Of a DNA stretch of 64,000 bases, positions 16,266-25,291 are shown piece by piece. The notes beneath the pieces are model-generated. The model was not told where the DNA came from. It searched no databases and was given only the letters and a program-made list of their open reading frames with translations. Source of the stretch: Curtobacterium sp. VKM Ac-1393 (GTDB taxonomy: Bacteria; Actinomycetota; Actinomycetes; Actinomycetales; Microbacteriaceae); assembly GCF_015350995.1 (NCBI RefSeq), contig NZ_JADKRW010000003.1, positions 62,001 through 126,000 of the forward strand. Direction: 5' to 3'. Position numbers and translations under genes: made by a program. Position 1 is the stretch's first letter. Each line of letters begins with the position of its first letter.

Positions 16266-17342
16266 ATGAAGAAGTCAGCCTGGCTGCCAGCAGTCCTCGC
16301 ACCGGTGGTCGTCGCCGGCGCCGTCGCCGCGCCGATGATCGCGAACGCGGCGAACGACCCGATCGCGGGGACGAACCCGAGCGCCGCTGACGTCATCGCC
16401 AGCATCGCGAAGTCCTCGGACGCGCAGTACTCCGGCAAGCTCGCACAGTCGAGCGACCTCGGACTCCCCGAACTCCCCACCGGCTCCGGTGGGACCTCGC
16501 TCGAGGGCGACGCCTCGGACGTGCTCGGCCTGCTCACCTCGTCGCACACCGCCCGCGTGTACGTCGACGGCGCCAGCAAGCAGCGCGTCCAGCTGACGCA
16601 GCAGCTCGCCGAGCAGGACGTGGTCCGCAACGGGTCCGAGGTCTGGACGTGGGACTCGAAGGACCGCACGGCCACGCACGTGACCCTGCCCTCCGACTCG
16701 GCGAAGGACCCGCAGGACGGCGCCACCACGCCGACGGACATCGCCGAGCAGGCCATCGCCGCGATCACCCCGAGCACCACCGTCTCGAAGCCGACCGAGG
16801 TCAGCGTCGCGGGTCACGACGCCTGGCAGATCACCCTGACGCCGAAGTCCCCCGACACCCTGGTCGGCACGGTCCGGCTCGCCGTCGACCAGCAGACCGG
16901 CCTCCCGCTCCGTGCGACGATCCAGGCCGCCGGGCAGGACGACCCCGCGGTGCAGGTCGGGTTCACGAGCCTCGACTACAGTGCCCCCGCCGCACGGCTC
17001 TTCGACTTCACGCCGCCGTCGAACGCGAAGGTCACCGAGAAGGACCTGTCCGACGCCGAGCACGGTGCGCACGCGAAGGGCGACCACGCACGGGGTGCGC
17101 ACGCCGGCGATGAGCCGACGTTCACGGGCGAGGGCTGGAGCACCATCGCCGAGCTCCCCGCCGGCACCGTGGACCAGTCGTCCCTCGGCGACGAGGCCTC
17201 GGGTCTGCTCGGACAGCTGACGAAGGCCGTCGACGGCGGCCGTGCCGTCCAGACCTCGCTCGTGTCGGTCTACCTGACCGACGACGGCCGGGTCCTCGCC
17301 GGCGCCGTGCCGGTGTCGTCGCTGGTCGCCGCCGCGAAGTGA
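16266..17342 (+). CDS. Secreted LolA-like/DUF2092-type protein
   Basis: A 358-residue exported protein. Residues 1-31 are a signal peptide (MKKSAWLPAVLAPVV... ending MIANA), followed by a beta-rich region with VWTWDSKDRTATHV, GHDAWQITLTPK and LAVDQQTGLPLRATI, the pattern of LolA/LppX-like half-barrels that hold lipids or sense envelope state. It has no lipobox or anchor. A His/Asp/Ala-rich stretch (HGAHAKGDHARGAHAGDE, ~270) interrupts the C-terminal part and might bind metal. The stop overlaps the GTG of an ABC transporter gene by GTGA, so the two are co-translated; a joint role in export or signalling is inference. GAGGGGA is the ribosome-binding site. Confidence 0.72.
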   Translation: MKKSAWLPAVLAPVVVAGAVAAPMIANAANDPIAGTNPSAADVIASIAKSSDAQYSGKLAQSSDLGLPELPTGSGGTSLEGDASDVLGLLTSSHTARVYVDGASKQRVQLTQQLAEQDVVRNGSEVWTWDSKDRTATHVTLPSDSAKDPQDGATTPTDIAEQAIAAITPSTTVSKPTEVSVAGHDAWQITLTPKSPDTLVGTVRLAVDQQTGLPLRATIQAAGQDDPAVQVGFTSLDYSAPAARLFDFTPPSNAKVTEKDLSDAEHGAHAKGDHARGAHAGDEPTFTGEGWSTIAELPAGTVDQSSLGDEASGLLGQLTKAVDGGRAVQTSLVSVYLTDDGRVLAGAVPVSSLVAAAK

Positions 17343-18343
17343 GCGCACCGGAACCCGCGCACACGACGGAACCGACCGCCGTGGACGCGACCCGCACGAC
17401 CACGGACACCGACCTCGCGATCCGCACCACGGGCCTCCAGAAGGTCTTCCGCAAGCAGCGCGCCGTCGACGGCATCGACCTGGCGGTGCCGCGCGGCGCG
17501 GTGTTCGGGTTCCTCGGCCCGAACGGCTCGGGCAAGACGACGACGATCCGAATGCTGCTCGGGCTGTCGAGCGCGACCGGCGGCACGATCGAGGTACTCG
17601 GCCAGCCCATGCCGAAGGCCCTGCACCAGGTGTTGCCGCGCGTCGGTGCCCTGGTCGAGGGACCGGCGTTCTACCCGTACCTGTCCGGCCGCGCGAACCT
17701 GCAGCGGTTCGACGCTGCGGATACGACGTCGGACCCACGCACCCGCAAGGACCGCGTGGCCAGTGCCCTCGACCGTGTCGGGTTGACACACGCCGCCGAC
17801 AAGAAGGCGCACGCGTACTCGCTCGGCATGAAGCAGCGACTGGGCCTGGCGAACGCACTCCTGTCGCCGCGGGACCTGCTCGTGCTCGACGAACCGACGA
17901 ACGGCCTCGACCCGCAGGGCACGCGCGAGGTCCGCAACCTCATCCGGTCCCTGGCGGACGACGGCACGACGGTGTTCGTGTCGAGCCACCTGCTCGCCGA
18001 GATCGAGCAGGTCTGCACCCACGCCGCGGTGATGCGCACCGGCAAGCTCGTCGCGCAGGGCGAACTCGACGAACTCCGTTCGGCCGGGGCGCGCACCGTG
18101 ACCGTCCGCACGCCCGACGTCGGACAGGCCGGCAGCGTGCTGACGCGGCTCGGGCTCGCACCCCGGCACGAGGGCGGGGCCGACGTGCTGGTCGCCGACC
18201 TGCCGCACGAGCTGCTGCCCGAGACCATCACCGCCGAACTCGTCCGCGCCGACGTCCGCGTGCGTGGGCTGACCGTCGGCGGCGGCACGCTCGAGGACCT
18301 GTTCGTCGCGCTCACCGGAGAGGGCTTCGATGTCGCTGCCTGA
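17339..18343 (+). CDS. ABC transporter ATP-binding protein (exporter type)
   Basis: A 334-residue ATPase. Walker A is GPNGSGKTTTIR at ~60, the signature is the variant YSLGMKQRLGLANALL (no SGG) at ~160, and Walker B is LLVLDEPTNGLDPQG at ~180, followed by an H-loop in VSSHLLAE. The variant signature and C-terminal extension are typical of DrrA/bacitracin-resistance-like drug or lipid exporters. A Thr-rich leader of about 30 residues precedes the domain. GTG start at 17339 overlaps the LolA-like stop; the 3' end overlaps the permease gene by 14 bp. Confidence 0.88.
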   Translation: MSAPEPAHTTEPTAVDATRTTTDTDLAIRTTGLQKVFRKQRAVDGIDLAVPRGAVFGFLGPNGSGKTTTIRMLLGLSSATGGTIEVLGQPMPKALHQVLPRVGALVEGPAFYPYLSGRANLQRFDAADTTSDPRTRKDRVASALDRVGLTHAADKKAHAYSLGMKQRLGLANALLSPRDLLVLDEPTNGLDPQGTREVRNLIRSLADDGTTVFVSSHLLAEIEQVCTHAAVMRTGKLVAQGELDELRSAGARTVTVRTPDVGQAGSVLTRLGLAPRHEGGADVLVADLPHELLPETITAELVRADVRVRGLTVGGGTLEDLFVALTGEGFDVAA

Positions 18344-19199
18344 CACTGCACCTGCACTGCGCGATACCGCCGAGGCACCGCACCGCCAGCGTCCGTTCGC
18401 CCTGCTCGGATCTGAGCTCGCGCTGGTGTTCCGCCGGCGCCGCACCTGGGCGATGCTCGGGGCGCTCGCCCTGGTGCCGATCCTCATCGCCGTCGCCGTC
18501 CGGCTGACGACCGACGGCGACGAGGGCGGTCCGGCGTTCCTCGGCGACATCACCAACAACGGCCTGTTCGTGGCGTTCACCGCCCTGACCGTGTCGATCC
18601 CGCTGTTCCTGCCCCTGACCGTCGGCGTGGTCGCGGGTGACACCGTGGCAGGCGAGGCCAGCCACGGCACCATCCGCTACCTGCTCGTCGCACCGACCGG
18701 CCGGGTGCGGTTCATCCTGGTCAAGTTCGCGGGCGCGGTCGCGTTCTGCCTGGCGGCGACGTTGCTGGTCGTGCTCGTCGGCGCGGCGATCGGTGCCGTG
18801 CTGTTCCCGATCGGCCCCGTCACGCTGCTGTCCGGCACGCAGGTCGGTGGGGCGTCGTACGCCGGTCGCGCGCTGCTGCTCGCGCTCTACGTCGCGATGT
18901 CGATGCTCGGACTGGTCGCGATCGGCATGTTCGCATCGACGCTGACGAACGTGCCGGTCGGGGCGATGGCCGCGACGGTCGTGCTGGCCGGGGCATCCCA
19001 GGTCCTCGACCAGCTGCCCCAGCTCGACTGGTTGCACCCGTACCTGTTCTCGCACCAGTGGCTGGGGTTCGGCGACCTGCTCCGCGACCCGATCGCGTTC
19101 GACTCGTTCGGGTCGAACGCACTGCTGCAGCTCGGCTACGTCGTGGTCTTCGGCGCGCTGACCTACAGCCGGTTCGCCTCGAAGGACATCCTTAGCTGA
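18330..19199 (+). CDS. ABC-2 type transporter permease
   Basis: A 289-residue membrane protein with about six helices: TWAMLGALALVPILIAV first, then a segment around VSIPLFLPLTVGVVAGDTVAGE. The following EASHGTIRYLLVAPTGRVRF loop, with the GE/R pattern, is the ABC-2 family hallmark. With the preceding ATPase it would form a homodimeric exporter. The cargo is unknown; coupling to the LolA-like secreted protein upstream hints at envelope lipid or peptide traffic. The gene ends eight bases inside the convergent oxidoreductase gene, with no terminator hairpin between them. Confidence 0.85.
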   Translation: MSLPDTAPALRDTAEAPHRQRPFALLGSELALVFRRRRTWAMLGALALVPILIAVAVRLTTDGDEGGPAFLGDITNNGLFVAFTALTVSIPLFLPLTVGVVAGDTVAGEASHGTIRYLLVAPTGRVRFILVKFAGAVAFCLAATLLVVLVGAAIGAVLFPIGPVTLLSGTQVGGASYAGRALLLALYVAMSMLGLVAIGMFASTLTNVPVGAMAATVVLAGASQVLDQLPQLDWLHPYLFSHQWLGFGDLLRDPIAFDSFGSNALLQLGYVVVFGALTYSRFASKDILS

Positions 19200-20196
19200 C
19201 GGGGTCCCGCAGGTCGCGGGACTTCTCGGACTTGTACCAGTGCAGCCGTGCCCCGGTCTCGACGGGCTGCATGCCGACGACCACCTTGCCGCGGGAGTGC
19301 ATCTCGGCCAGGTCCTCGTACGCGTCGACGATGTACTCGAACGGGTAGTACCCCGAGATGATGAACTGCACCTTGTGCCGCTGCACCAGGTCGCCCAGGG
19401 TCGTCAGCATCTCCTTCGCCTCGGCGTCGTCACCGGGTGCGCGTAGGAACCGGATCTCCAGGTCGCGCCGGTCGTCGCTCGTCACGAAGCGCTTCTCGTC
19501 GACGCCGAGGTGCTTCGCCAGCGCCACGTTCTCGCCGTGCTCGCGGTTGTCGATGAACGCGGTGATCGGCCGGCCGTCGGCGATGTCGGCGATGCGCTGC
19601 TCCTCGCCCTCGCCGTAGGCGACCGGCAGCACACCGATCTGCCGCAGGGCGTCGTGGTTCCGGGGGCTGCCGAGACCGATGACCGTCGCGCCCGTGTCGC
19701 GCGCGAGCTGGCACTCGATGTGGCCCACCCCGCCCGCGGCAGCGCTGATCACGACGGTGTCCTGCGGCCCGAGCTTCAGGGAGCGGACGATCGACAGGGC
19801 CGTGCAGCCGGCCAGGTACAGGCTGCCGGCGACCTCGAACGTCATCGTCGAGGGCTTCTTCACGACGGCCCCGGTCGGCACCGTCACCCACGTCGCGTGG
19901 GATCCGCCGTGGGGCGCGTGGCCCATCACCTCGTCGCCGACGTGGAACTCGCGGACGCCCTCGCCGCGTGCCCGGACGACACCGGCGAAGTCGACGCCCT
20001 GGTGTGCGGGGAACTCGAGGTCGACGAACTCCTGCAACCGTCCCTCTCTCAGGAATCGTTCGATGTGGTTCAGGCCGGCGACCGAGACCTCGACGACGAC
20101 CTCGCCGGGTCCGGGCTTCGGTTGGGTCTGGTCGACCACCTGCACGACGTCGAATCCGCCGTACCGGTCGTACTGCACTGCGCTGCCAGTCCGCAT
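19192..20196 (-). CDS. Zinc-free medium-chain quinone oxidoreductase-like protein
   Basis: A 334-residue MDR-superfamily enzyme of the NADPH:quinone reductase/zeta-crystallin branch: GEVVVEVSVAGLNHIERFLR replaces the zinc-cysteine region, GVDFAGVVRARGEGV follows, and TVVISAAAGGVGHIECQLA at ~147 is the NADPH motif. Zinc ligands are absent, as expected for reductases that act on quinones or enones. The C-terminal half is atypical (RDLEIRFLRAPGDD, ISGYYPFEYIVDAYEDL), so the substrate is open. It is on its own, convergent with the ABC permease gene with an 8-bp overlap. Confidence 0.82.
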   Translation of the reverse strand: MRTGSAVQYDRYGGFDVVQVVDQTQPKPGPGEVVVEVSVAGLNHIERFLREGRLQEFVDLEFPAHQGVDFAGVVRARGEGVREFHVGDEVMGHAPHGGSHATWVTVPTGAVVKKPSTMTFEVAGSLYLAGCTALSIVRSLKLGPQDTVVISAAAGGVGHIECQLARDTGATVIGLGSPRNHDALRQIGVLPVAYGEGEEQRIADIADGRPITAFIDNREHGENVALAKHLGVDEKRFVTSDDRRDLEIRFLRAPGDDAEAKEMLTTLGDLVQRHKVQFIISGYYPFEYIVDAYEDLAEMHSRGKVVVGMQPVETGARLHWYKSEKSRDLRDPVS

Positions 20197-20294
20197 GTGG
20201 TGCTCCTTCGCTGGAGGTGTGGACCCGGCCTACTCGCTGTTCCCGCATGCAACCCGAGCATGCGGGGTACCGCCGTGGACAGCACCGACCGGCA

Positions 20295-20334
20295 GACGGG
20301 AGGCCCGTGGCGACGCCGCCACGGGCCTCCCGTC
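20295..20334. terminator. Terminator hairpin, GACGGGAGGC family copy 3
   Basis: Perfect 18-bp stem GACGGGAGGCCCGTGGCG and complement around a 4-nt loop, 36 bp behind the metallophosphoesterase stop and 99 bp before the oxidoreductase start, both on the minus strand. Confidence 0.75.
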
Positions 20335-20369
20335 CGTCCTGCGCGCGCGTCCAGTGCGCTGCCGCGTGC

Positions 20370-21284
20370 TCAGTGCTTGCCGGCAGCCGCGATGACGGAC
20401 GCGACGGTCTCGGCGTCGAGGTGGAACGCGAGCGGGTCGGCGTCCGGGCGGGGGACGCGCAACGGCGTCGACCAGACGGAGCCGTCCTCGGCGACGTCGA
20501 CGACCAGGGCGCCGCTGTCGACGTACGCCGATTCCTCGCCGTACGCGCCGGTGACGTCGGTGTCGTTCGCGACCCCGGGGGCGACGAGGACCGGGACGCC
20601 CGCCAGCGACCCGGCGAAGTGGTGGTGGTAGTGGCCGCCGAGGACGACCCGCACATCCGAACCACGGATGACGTCGGCGAGCGCGTCGGGGTTCTGCAGC
20701 CGCAGTGCCTCGTGCAGCTCCGTCGGAGCCGGCAGCGGTGGGTGGTGCAGGACGACGATCGTGCCGTGTGGGGCGTGGTCCTCGGCGAGCGCGGTGCGGA
20801 GCCGCTCGAGGCCGGCGTCGCTGATCTCGCCGTAGCCGGCACCCGGCACGCTCGTGTCGACCGTGACGATCCTCCGGCCTGCGACGAGGGACTGCCCCCA
20901 CACCGGCACGGTCGGCGGGTGGTACTCCATCGTGTGCATGACCGGTCGTCCGCCCTCGCCGAGGACGTGGCCGTTGGACAGGACCTGGCGGAAGCCCTCG
21001 CGCAGGTCGTGGTTGCCGGGGACCACGACGAGGGCGGCGCCGTGGCGTTCGGCCCAGCCACCGACCCGTTCGAGGACGGCGGCGTAGGACTCGGGGCTGC
21101 CGTCCTCGGAGACGTCGCCGGAGATCACGACGAGGCCGATGCCGGGCACACCGTCGACGCGGGCGAGCACGCCGTCCAGCGCTGCGGTGGTGTCGACGGA
21201 ACCCTGGTGCAGGGCGCCGTCCCCGGTCAGGTGGGTGTCGGAGAGGTGGAGGACGCGGAGGGTTCCTGCTGCGGGCGGCTGCAT
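20370..21284 (-). CDS. Calcineurin-like metallophosphoesterase (CpdA-like)
   Basis: A 304-residue class III phosphodiesterase with the full dinuclear metal set: LHLSDTHL at ~13, VISGDVSEDGSPESY at ~55, VVPGNHDLR at ~88 and LGGHYHHHF at ~205. These supply the Asp, His and Asn ligands of the metallophosphoesterase fold; the ordering matches 3',5'-cAMP phosphodiesterase CpdA and its broad actinobacterial relatives. No signal peptide, so it is cytoplasmic. The ATG at 21284 is preferred; GTG codons at 21302 and 21293 are in frame but have no better ribosome-binding site. Terminated by the hairpin at 20334. Confidence 0.87.
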   Translation of the reverse strand: MQPPAAGTLRVLHLSDTHLTGDGALHQGSVDTTAALDGVLARVDGVPGIGLVVISGDVSEDGSPESYAAVLERVGGWAERHGAALVVVPGNHDLREGFRQVLSNGHVLGEGGRPVMHTMEYHPPTVPVWGQSLVAGRRIVTVDTSVPGAGYGEISDAGLERLRTALAEDHAPHGTIVVLHHPPLPAPTELHEALRLQNPDALADVIRGSDVRVVLGGHYHHHFAGSLAGVPVLVAPGVANDTDVTGAYGEESAYVDSGALVVDVAEDGSVWSTPLRVPRPDADPLAFHLDAETVASVIAAAGKH

Positions 21285-21310
21285 GGGGTCCACGGTAGCC
21301 ACGCGGGCAT

Positions 21311-21367
21311 CGAGTGAGCAGAAGACATCGGATCAGTGGCGCGGACCCGTCGTCTTCTGCTCACTCG
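21311..21367. repeat. Intergenic palindrome, GAGTGAGCAGAAGAC family copy 1
   Basis: CGAGTGAGCAGAAGAC and its exact complement (16 bp) around a 25-nt loop, between divergent genes. Other copies of the same arms are at 37114, 37527 and 40475. Confidence 0.85.
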
Positions 21368-21465
21368 CCGGTGCACCTGCACCCACGAGCTCGCACCGTG
21401 CGCCGTTTTCCACAGATCACGGCGTGCACCGCCCGGAAGCGCAGGTGCGATGCCAGGATGGCCAC

Positions 21466-22476
21466 ATGGCGGTCAGTGTGCGAGAGGTGGCAGCGCTCGC
21501 GGGCGTGTCCTTGGGCACGGTGTCGAACGTCCTGAACCGCCCCGACAAGGTGGCTCCGACCACCGTGGACCGCGTGCAGTCGGCCATCGCCACGCTCGGC
21601 TTCGTGCGCAACGACTCCGCACGGCAGCTCCGAGCCGGCCGCAGTTCCACCGTCGGCCTGATCGTGCTCGACGGCGGCAACCCGTTCTTCACCGACGTCG
21701 CGCGTGGTGCGGAGGACGCTGCGATGGACCGGGGCCTCGCGGTCCTGATCGGCAACTCCGACGAGTCCACCGACCGTGAGCGCACCTACGTCGACCTGTT
21801 CGAGGAACGCCGGGTCGCCGGCGTGCTCGTCTCCCCCGCCGGCGACGACCTGTCGCGCCTCGCCCGCCTGCGTGACCAGGGCACCGCCGTCGTGCTCGTG
21901 GACCGCCGCGCCGACGACGAGCACTTCGCCTCGGTGTCGGTCGACGACGTCGCGGGTGGACGCATCGCGGTCGAGCACCTCGCGGCGATCGGGCGCAAGC
22001 GCATCGCGTTCGTCGGCGGCCCGTCCACCATCCGCCAGGTCGCCGATCGGCACGCCGGGGCACTGTCGGCGGCCCGGGCAGCGGGGATCGCGCTCGAGGT
22101 CCTGCCGACCGCATCGTTGTCCGTGCTCGAAGGGCGTCGGGTGGGCGAAGCGCTGCAGGCACGCCCACGCGCCGAACGGCCGGACGCGGTGTTCGCGGCG
22201 AACGACCTGCTCGCGGTCGGCCTCGAGCAGGCGTTCATCATGCGGGGCACGATCGCCGTGCCGGACGAGATCGCGATCGTCGGCTACGACGACATCGCCT
22301 TCGCCGAAGCGGCCGTCGTCCCGTTGACCTCGGTGCGCCAGCCAGCGCAGGACCTCGGACGTCAGGCGATCGAGCTGCTGACGAAGCAGGTCGAGCTCGG
22401 GCAGGACATCGACCTCGAGCACGTCGAGTTCACACCGGAGCTCGTGGTCCGCCAGTCCTCCGTCGCCGACGCGTAG
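21466..22476 (+). CDS. LacI-family transcriptional regulator 1 of the rhamnoside region
   Basis: A 336-residue LacI protein: N-terminal helix-turn-helix VREVAALAGVSLGTVSNVLN with hinge SARQLRAGRSSTVGLI, then a periplasmic-binding-like core ending in VPDEIAIVGYDDIAFAE and PLTSVRQPAQDLG, all standard for the family. It would bind a pseudo-palindrome with a central CG and release it on sugar binding. It lies directly before a second LacI gene and the rhamnoside ABC operon. Either paralogue could bind the TTGAAACG-type operators at 23800, 23834 and 29692. Confidence 0.9.
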   Translation: MAVSVREVAALAGVSLGTVSNVLNRPDKVAPTTVDRVQSAIATLGFVRNDSARQLRAGRSSTVGLIVLDGGNPFFTDVARGAEDAAMDRGLAVLIGNSDESTDRERTYVDLFEERRVAGVLVSPAGDDLSRLARLRDQGTAVVLVDRRADDEHFASVSVDDVAGGRIAVEHLAAIGRKRIAFVGGPSTIRQVADRHAGALSAARAAGIALEVLPTASLSVLEGRRVGEALQARPRAERPDAVFAANDLLAVGLEQAFIMRGTIAVPDEIAIVGYDDIAFAEAAVVPLTSVRQPAQDLGRQAIELLTKQVELGQDIDLEHVEFTPELVVRQSSVADA

Positions 22477-22557
22477 TCGACCCCGCTCACCTGCCAGCCA
22501 GCCAGCCCGCCAGGCCCTGCGGGACGACCGCCTGCCGCTGCGGCCTACGATCGGAGC

Positions 22558-23643
22558 ATGGTGCATGTCCCCCGGCGCGACGGCCCGCCGAGTGTGCACC
22601 ACGTCGCAGCTCGCGCCGGCGTCTCGCTGGCGACGGTCTCGAACGTCCTGAACCACCCCGAGCGGGTGGCCGACGCGACGACGGCTCGGGTCCGCGACGC
22701 GATCGCCGATCTCGGGTACACGCCGAACCGCAATGCCCGGGCGCTCGCGTCGGGGAGCAGCCGCTCGATCGGGCTCGTGGTCATGTCGCTCCGGAACTCC
22801 TTGTTCAGCGACATGGTGAACGGCGCGCAGCTCGCGGCACGGGAGCGGGGGTTCACCCTCCTGATCGCCAGCAGCGAGGACGATATGCAGGCGCAGGGCG
22901 AACACCTCGCGTACCTCGAGAGCGCTCGGGTGTCCGGCATCCTGCTCGCCTCGATGACCGAGTCCCGCGAACAGGTCGAGCTCACCCGTCGACACGGTCG
23001 GCCGGTCGTCTACGTCAACTTCGCGCCGACGACGGTCGACGCGTGCTCCGTGGTCGTCGACAACGAGCACGCCGCCTTCATCGCCACCGAGCACCTCATC
23101 GCGCGAGGATGCCGGCGCATCGGCTTCGTGAGTGCCCGCCCCGACCTGCAGCCGGTGGCGCTGCGTCGGAACGGCGTCGTCCGGGCGATCGCCGAGCATC
23201 CCGGCGTCGAGCTCGTGGACGTCGACGCCGGTGACATCGACCCACCCGGCGGTACCGACGCCGGTGCGCGCATCGCCGCCATGCCGGCCGACGAGCGACC
23301 CGACGGTGTCCTCGGCGTCACGGACCTGCTCGCGATGGCCGTCGTCTCGGAGCTCCGCGCGGCCGGCATCCGCGTGCCCGAGGACATCCCGGTGTCGGGC
23401 TGCGACCACAACTCGGTGGCGTGGGGCGGCGCCGTGCCGCTGACCTCGGTGACGATGCACGGCGCGGAGATGGGGGCGGCTGCTGTCGAGCTCCTGCTCG
23501 AGGAGCTCACCGACCCGGAGCACGTCCACCGCGCGGTCGTGCTCGGCAGCGAACTCGTCCCCCGCGAGAGCACGCTCGGCCGTGCCGGTGCAGCAGCCGC
23601 GCGTGCCACGGCGCCGAGCGACCCCCGCCGCACCGAGGCCTGA
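22558..23643 (+). CDS. LacI-family transcriptional regulator 2 of the rhamnoside region
   Basis: A 361-residue LacI protein with HTH VHHVAARAGVSLATVSNVLN at ~13, hinge NARALASGSSRSIGLVV, and effector domain ending VPEDIPVSGCDHNSVAWGG. It has an Arg/Ala-rich tail of about 20 residues past the usual end. It begins 81 bp behind the first LacI gene, so the two may be co-transcribed. Its close position to the importer operon (294 bp) makes it the first candidate for control of rhamnoside uptake. Both LacI proteins share the LATVSNVLN-type recognition helix, so they may compete for the same operators. Confidence 0.9.
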   Translation: MVHVPRRDGPPSVHHVAARAGVSLATVSNVLNHPERVADATTARVRDAIADLGYTPNRNARALASGSSRSIGLVVMSLRNSLFSDMVNGAQLAARERGFTLLIASSEDDMQAQGEHLAYLESARVSGILLASMTESREQVELTRRHGRPVVYVNFAPTTVDACSVVVDNEHAAFIATEHLIARGCRRIGFVSARPDLQPVALRRNGVVRAIAEHPGVELVDVDAGDIDPPGGTDAGARIAAMPADERPDGVLGVTDLLAMAVVSELRAAGIRVPEDIPVSGCDHNSVAWGGAVPLTSVTMHGAEMGAAAVELLLEELTDPEHVHRAVVLGSELVPRESTLGRAGAAAARATAPSDPRRTEA

Positions 23644-23646
23644 CCG

Positions 23647-23740
23647 CGCGAAAGCGACAGTCCTGCGGGACGGAACGCCGTCCGGTCCGGCAAAGCGACA
23701 GATCCACGCGAACAGTTCGCGGCACGGTGTCGCTTTCGCG
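23647..23740. repeat. Inverted repeat CGCGAAAGCGACA with a third internal copy
   Basis: CGCGAAAGCGACA at 23647-23659 and its exact complement at 23728-23740; the sub-word AAAGCGACAG also occurs directly at 23692-23701. It starts right behind the LacI stop and may end the regulator transcript. The long 68-nt loop itself contains short pairings. Confidence 0.65.
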
Positions 23741-23799
23741 GATGGGGTGGGCTGCGGTGCGCGGCGTGCGCGCTCGACGTAACGAATTCGGCGCAGCGA

Positions 23800-23847
23800 T
23801 TGACACGCTTCAATCCACGTGGTTCCATCCTGATTGAAACGTTCTAA
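23800..23847 (+). promoter_or_regulatory. Importer promoter with two LacI-type operators
   Basis: TTGACA (23800-23805) is a consensus -35; TTCCAT (23823-23828) with a 17-bp spacer is a weak -10. TTGACACGCTTCAA (23800-23813) overlaps the -35 and TTGAAACGTTCTAA (23834-23847) lies at the expected start of transcription. Both match the LacI form TTGAAACGTTTCAA with two or three deviations, 34 bp apart centre to centre. The 294-bp gap around them holds no gene. Confidence 0.7.
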
Positions 23848-23937
23848 ACAGCAGCAACCGGAGCCCACGACGACGCGGGATCCGGGTCCGTTTCACCCGG
23901 GGTTCCCCCCGCCCCGGGCCTTACGAGGAGGTAAGGA

Positions 23938-25287
23938 ATGTCAGCTCGTTCCCTGACCACGAGGACGCTCACCACGCGCGCGGCCCTCACCCGTCTCGTC
24001 GCCATCGGCGGAGCCACGGTCCTGATCGGCGGGCTCGCGGCGTGTTCGTCCGGCGGTTCCGCCGACGAAGGCGGCGGCAAGGTCCAGATCACCTACCAGG
24101 CCGACAACTCACCCGCGACCGCAGCCACCGCGAAGCCCCTCATCGAGGCCTTCGAGAAGGCCAACCCCGACATCACGGTCAAGTTCGACACCCGCCCGCA
24201 GGGCACCGACGGCGACAACCTGGTGAAGACCCAGCTGTCCACCGGCGAGATGGCCGACGTCTTCAACTACAACTCCGGCTCGCTCATGCAGGCCCTCAAC
24301 CCGGACAACACCCTGGTGGACCTGTCCGACGAGAGCTGGACCAAGGACGTCGACCCGCAGTTCACCAAGGTCGTCAGCACCGACAAGGGCGTCTACGGCG
24401 CACCGTTCGGCACCAGCTTCGGCGGCGGCGTCATGTACAACAAGAAGGTCTACGCCGACCTCGGGCTGAGCGTCCCCACCACGTGGGACGAGTTCATCAG
24501 CAACAGCGAGAAGATCAAGGACGCGGGCAAGGTCGCGCCGATCATCCAGACGTACGGCGACACCTGGACCAGCCAGCTGTTCGTCCTCGGCGACTTCGCC
24601 AACATCACGGCGCAGCAGAAGGACTGGGCGGACGACTACACCGCCAACAAGGAGTCCTACGCCAAGGAACCAGCACTCGCCGGCTTCGACCACCTGGCCG
24701 AGGGCAAGGACAAGGACCTCTACAACGAGGACTACGCGTCCGCCACGCAGGCGAACGGCCTGAAGATGCTCGCCGACGGCACCGGCGCCCAGTACCCGAT
24801 GCTGACGAACGCGATCTCGACGCTGCAGCAGGACAGCCCCGACGCGGTCGACGACATCGGAGCGTTCGCGCTGCCGGCCGAGGACGCCGACGACACGAAC
24901 CTGACCATCTGGGAACCGAACGGCCTGTACATCCCGAAGACCAGCGAGGGCGACAAGCTCGCGGCCGCGAAGAAGTTCATCGCGTTCGCGAACTCGACCG
25001 AGGGCTGCAAGGTGCAGAACGACACCGGGACGCCCGGTGGCCCGTACGTCATCTCGACCTGCTCGCTGCCGGACGACGTGCCCCCGATGATCGACGACCT
25101 GCAGAAGTACCTGGACGACGGCAAGGCGAGCCCGGCGCTCGAGTTCCTGTCCCCGATCAAGGGCCCGAACCTCGAGAAGATCTGCGTGCAGGTCGGATCC
25201 GGCATCACCAACGCGGCCAAGGGCGCTGACCAGTACGACGACGACGTCGTCCAGCAGGCGCAGCAGCTCGGCATCAAGGGCTGGTGA
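23938..25287 (+). CDS. Sugar ABC transporter substrate-binding lipoprotein (rhamnoside importer)
   Basis: A 449-residue extracellular solute-binding protein, family 1. Signal peptide with lipobox LAAC, lipidated at Cys36, then ITYQADNSPATAATAKPLIEAF and the family-1 blocks GVMYNKKVYADLGLSVPTTWDEF at ~165. It captures an oligosaccharide or rhamnoside outside the membrane for two permeases encoded next. No ATPase gene is in the operon, so a shared MsmK/MsiK-type ATPase elsewhere must power it, as is common in actinobacteria. The ATG is preceded by AGGAGGTAAGGA, an almost perfect ribosome-binding site. Substrate is inferred from the rhamnosidase two genes downstream. Confidence 0.9.
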   Translation: MSARSLTTRTLTTRAALTRLVAIGGATVLIGGLAACSSGGSADEGGGKVQITYQADNSPATAATAKPLIEAFEKANPDITVKFDTRPQGTDGDNLVKTQLSTGEMADVFNYNSGSLMQALNPDNTLVDLSDESWTKDVDPQFTKVVSTDKGVYGAPFGTSFGGGVMYNKKVYADLGLSVPTTWDEFISNSEKIKDAGKVAPIIQTYGDTWTSQLFVLGDFANITAQQKDWADDYTANKESYAKEPALAGFDHLAEGKDKDLYNEDYASATQANGLKMLADGTGAQYPMLTNAISTLQQDSPDAVDDIGAFALPAEDADDTNLTIWEPNGLYIPKTSEGDKLAAAKKFIAFANSTEGCKVQNDTGTPGGPYVISTCSLPDDVPPMIDDLQKYLDDGKASPALEFLSPIKGPNLEKICVQVGSGITNAAKGADQYDDDVVQQAQQLGIKGW

Positions 25288-25291
25288 CCCG

